DNA of 6,002 nucleotides from Planctomycetota bacterium (GTDB taxonomy: Bacteria > Planctomycetota > Phycisphaerae > FEN-1346). Numbering within the stretch: position 1 is the first letter of the stretch; each line of letters opens with the position of its first letter. This document shows, in pieces, positions 5,633 through 6,002 of the stretch. The stretch lies in the NCBI GenBank assembly GCA_026387055.1, contig JAPLML010000566.1:1-6002 (forward strand). Reading direction: 5' to 3'. Position numbers and translations under genes: made by a program. The notes under the pieces were generated by a model. It saw only the letters and a list, made by a program, of their open reading frames with translations, was not told the origin of the DNA and searched no databases.

Positions 5633-6002
5633 TCAACGCAAAGTAGAAATGTCCGGTTTCCCGCAAAGTAGGAATGTCCGCTTTTTCTTGAAGGGCTGAC
5701 GCCAGGGGTGATCCGCAGGGGGATGCCAGGGCTCAGCGGCGGGGCGGCGGGGGGCCGCGGCCGTAGAGTCCCTGGGTAACTCGGAGGTCGCGGCCCCCCG
5801 ACGCCCCCGCCGCTGAGCGGGCGCCGCGTTGGGCCCGGCCGCCGTCACCTCATGCCAACGCAGATACCGGTTCCGGAACCGCAGACGCAGCGACCCGTCC
5901 AGACGCTCCTCCACGATCACCTTCCCGCCACGCAGCCCACCCGTGATCGACCGCCGCTCCACCTGGTACCTCCTTCCCCCGTGCCGCACCGTGTAGTCGC
6001 TC
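5633..6002 (-). CDS. Transposase C-terminal part (ISNCY/IS21-like, integrase fold), start outside the window
   Basis: The last 122 codons of a transposase; the helix-turn-helix and DDE catalytic regions lie beyond the right edge. The visible part reads SDYTVRHGGRRYQVE, then GLRGGKVIVEERLDGSLRLR and RFRNRYLRWHEV. I recognise this from memory as the small beta-barrel-like C-terminal domain after the rve catalytic core in ISNCY-type transposases. A low-complexity Arg/Ala/Pro linker follows, encoded by the long palindrome at 5731-5818. The tail has PPADHPWRQPF and then ...PDISTLR, and its last residues are coded by the terminal repeats. The stop TGA is at 5633-5635. Whether the complete element is active cannot be judged. 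The family name is from remembered patterns and could shift between ISNCY and IS21-like. Confidence 0.78.
   Translation of the reverse strand, partial: SDYTVRHGGRRYQVERRSITGGLRGGKVIVEERLDGSLRLRFRNRYLRWHEVTAAGPNAAPAQRRGRRGAATSELPRDSTAAAPRRPAAEPWHPPADHPWRQPFKKKRTFLLCGKPDISTLR
5637..5686. repeat. Two tandem 25-base terminal repeats of the insertion sequence
   Basis: Two adjoining 25-base units (5637-5661 and 5662-5686) share the 19-base core CGCAAAGTAGRAATGTCCG, which differs only at R (A, then G). Repeated terminal motifs are known as transposase binding sites in IS21-like elements, and that is the probable role here. Both copies are also translated as the end of the transposase. Confidence 0.75.
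5731..5818. repeat. Long imperfect palindrome inside the transposase coding region
   Basis: The left arm (5731-5759, 29 bases, starting GCTCAGCGGCGGGG) and right arm (5789-5818, 30 bases) are reverse complements with 28 pairs, one mismatch and one bulged base. They surround a 29-base centre. The palindrome stays in frame and codes 29 residues, from AQRRGRRG to PRRPAAE, between the C-terminal domain and the DHPW tail. It could be a palindromic insertion or a regulatory hairpin in the transposase mRNA; no T-run follows. Confidence 0.8.

Larger units (their letters stand above)
5631..6002 (-). mobile_element. 3' end of an ISNCY/IS21-like insertion sequence
   Basis: The element's end is placed at 5631, where the plus strand reads TGTCAACGCAAAGTAGAAAT: a TGT terminus followed by tandem repeats. 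The transposase C-terminus lies inside and ends in the terminal repeat. The other end is outside the window, so no pair of terminal repeats or target duplication can be compared. The boundary is inferred from the TGT start and the end of the repeats. Confidence 0.7.

Noticed and set aside
4856..5671. A 271-residue plus-strand frame opposite the exporter gene
   Set aside because: It is the complement of six hydrophobic segments in the exporter; its product is His/Arg/Gln-rich, without family features, and it runs into the insertion-sequence end.

Overview
The window is about two-thirds G+C and reads like a bacterial chromosome fragment. The best taxonomic hint is a secreted DUF1571-type protein, a family I know mainly from Planctomycetota, so an uncultured planctomycete-like bacterium is the likely source. 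This is an inference from one family plus base composition; there is no rRNA or other strong marker. Every convincing gene is on the minus strand, so the layout is described from right to left, in the direction of transcription.

Right edge (5631-6002): the 3' end of an insertion sequence. It holds the C-terminal part of an ISNCY/IS21-like integrase-fold transposase, which runs through its own terminal repeats and stops 3 bases before the element's end. A very long imperfect palindrome lies inside the coding sequence. Next (4871-5533) is a complete LysE/RhtB-type amino-acid exporter gene with its own candidate promoter.

A 162-base gap (4709-4870) holds a 27-base hairpin, a good sigma70-like promoter, and a pair of long inverted-repeat arms that bracket that promoter. 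From it runs a tight four-gene operon: a class I SAM methyltransferase (4061-4708), the secreted DUF1571-like protein (3080-4045), a HAD-superfamily hydrolase (2330-3073) and a secreted calcineurin-like metallophosphoesterase (1211-2330). The last gene appears broken by a one-base frameshift between its signal peptide and its catalytic domain, either a true mutation or an assembly error. Gene spacing in the operon is 15 bases or less, with a TGATG stop/start overlap between the last two genes.

Left part (1-1210): after a 147-base gap with a candidate promoter and a leader inverted repeat comes isocitrate dehydrogenase (1-1063), complete at its N-terminus and missing only its last few residues at the window edge.

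Functionally the icd gene is central metabolism, the exporter is solute efflux, and the four-gene operon combines two predicted exported proteins, a phosphatase-like HAD protein and a methyltransferase. No substrate or pathway can be named from sequence alone. I see no CRISPR array, tRNA, rRNA, toxin-antitoxin pair or defence island. The least ordinary signals are the palindrome in the transposase gene, the inverted repeats around the operon promoter and the frameshifted phosphoesterase.
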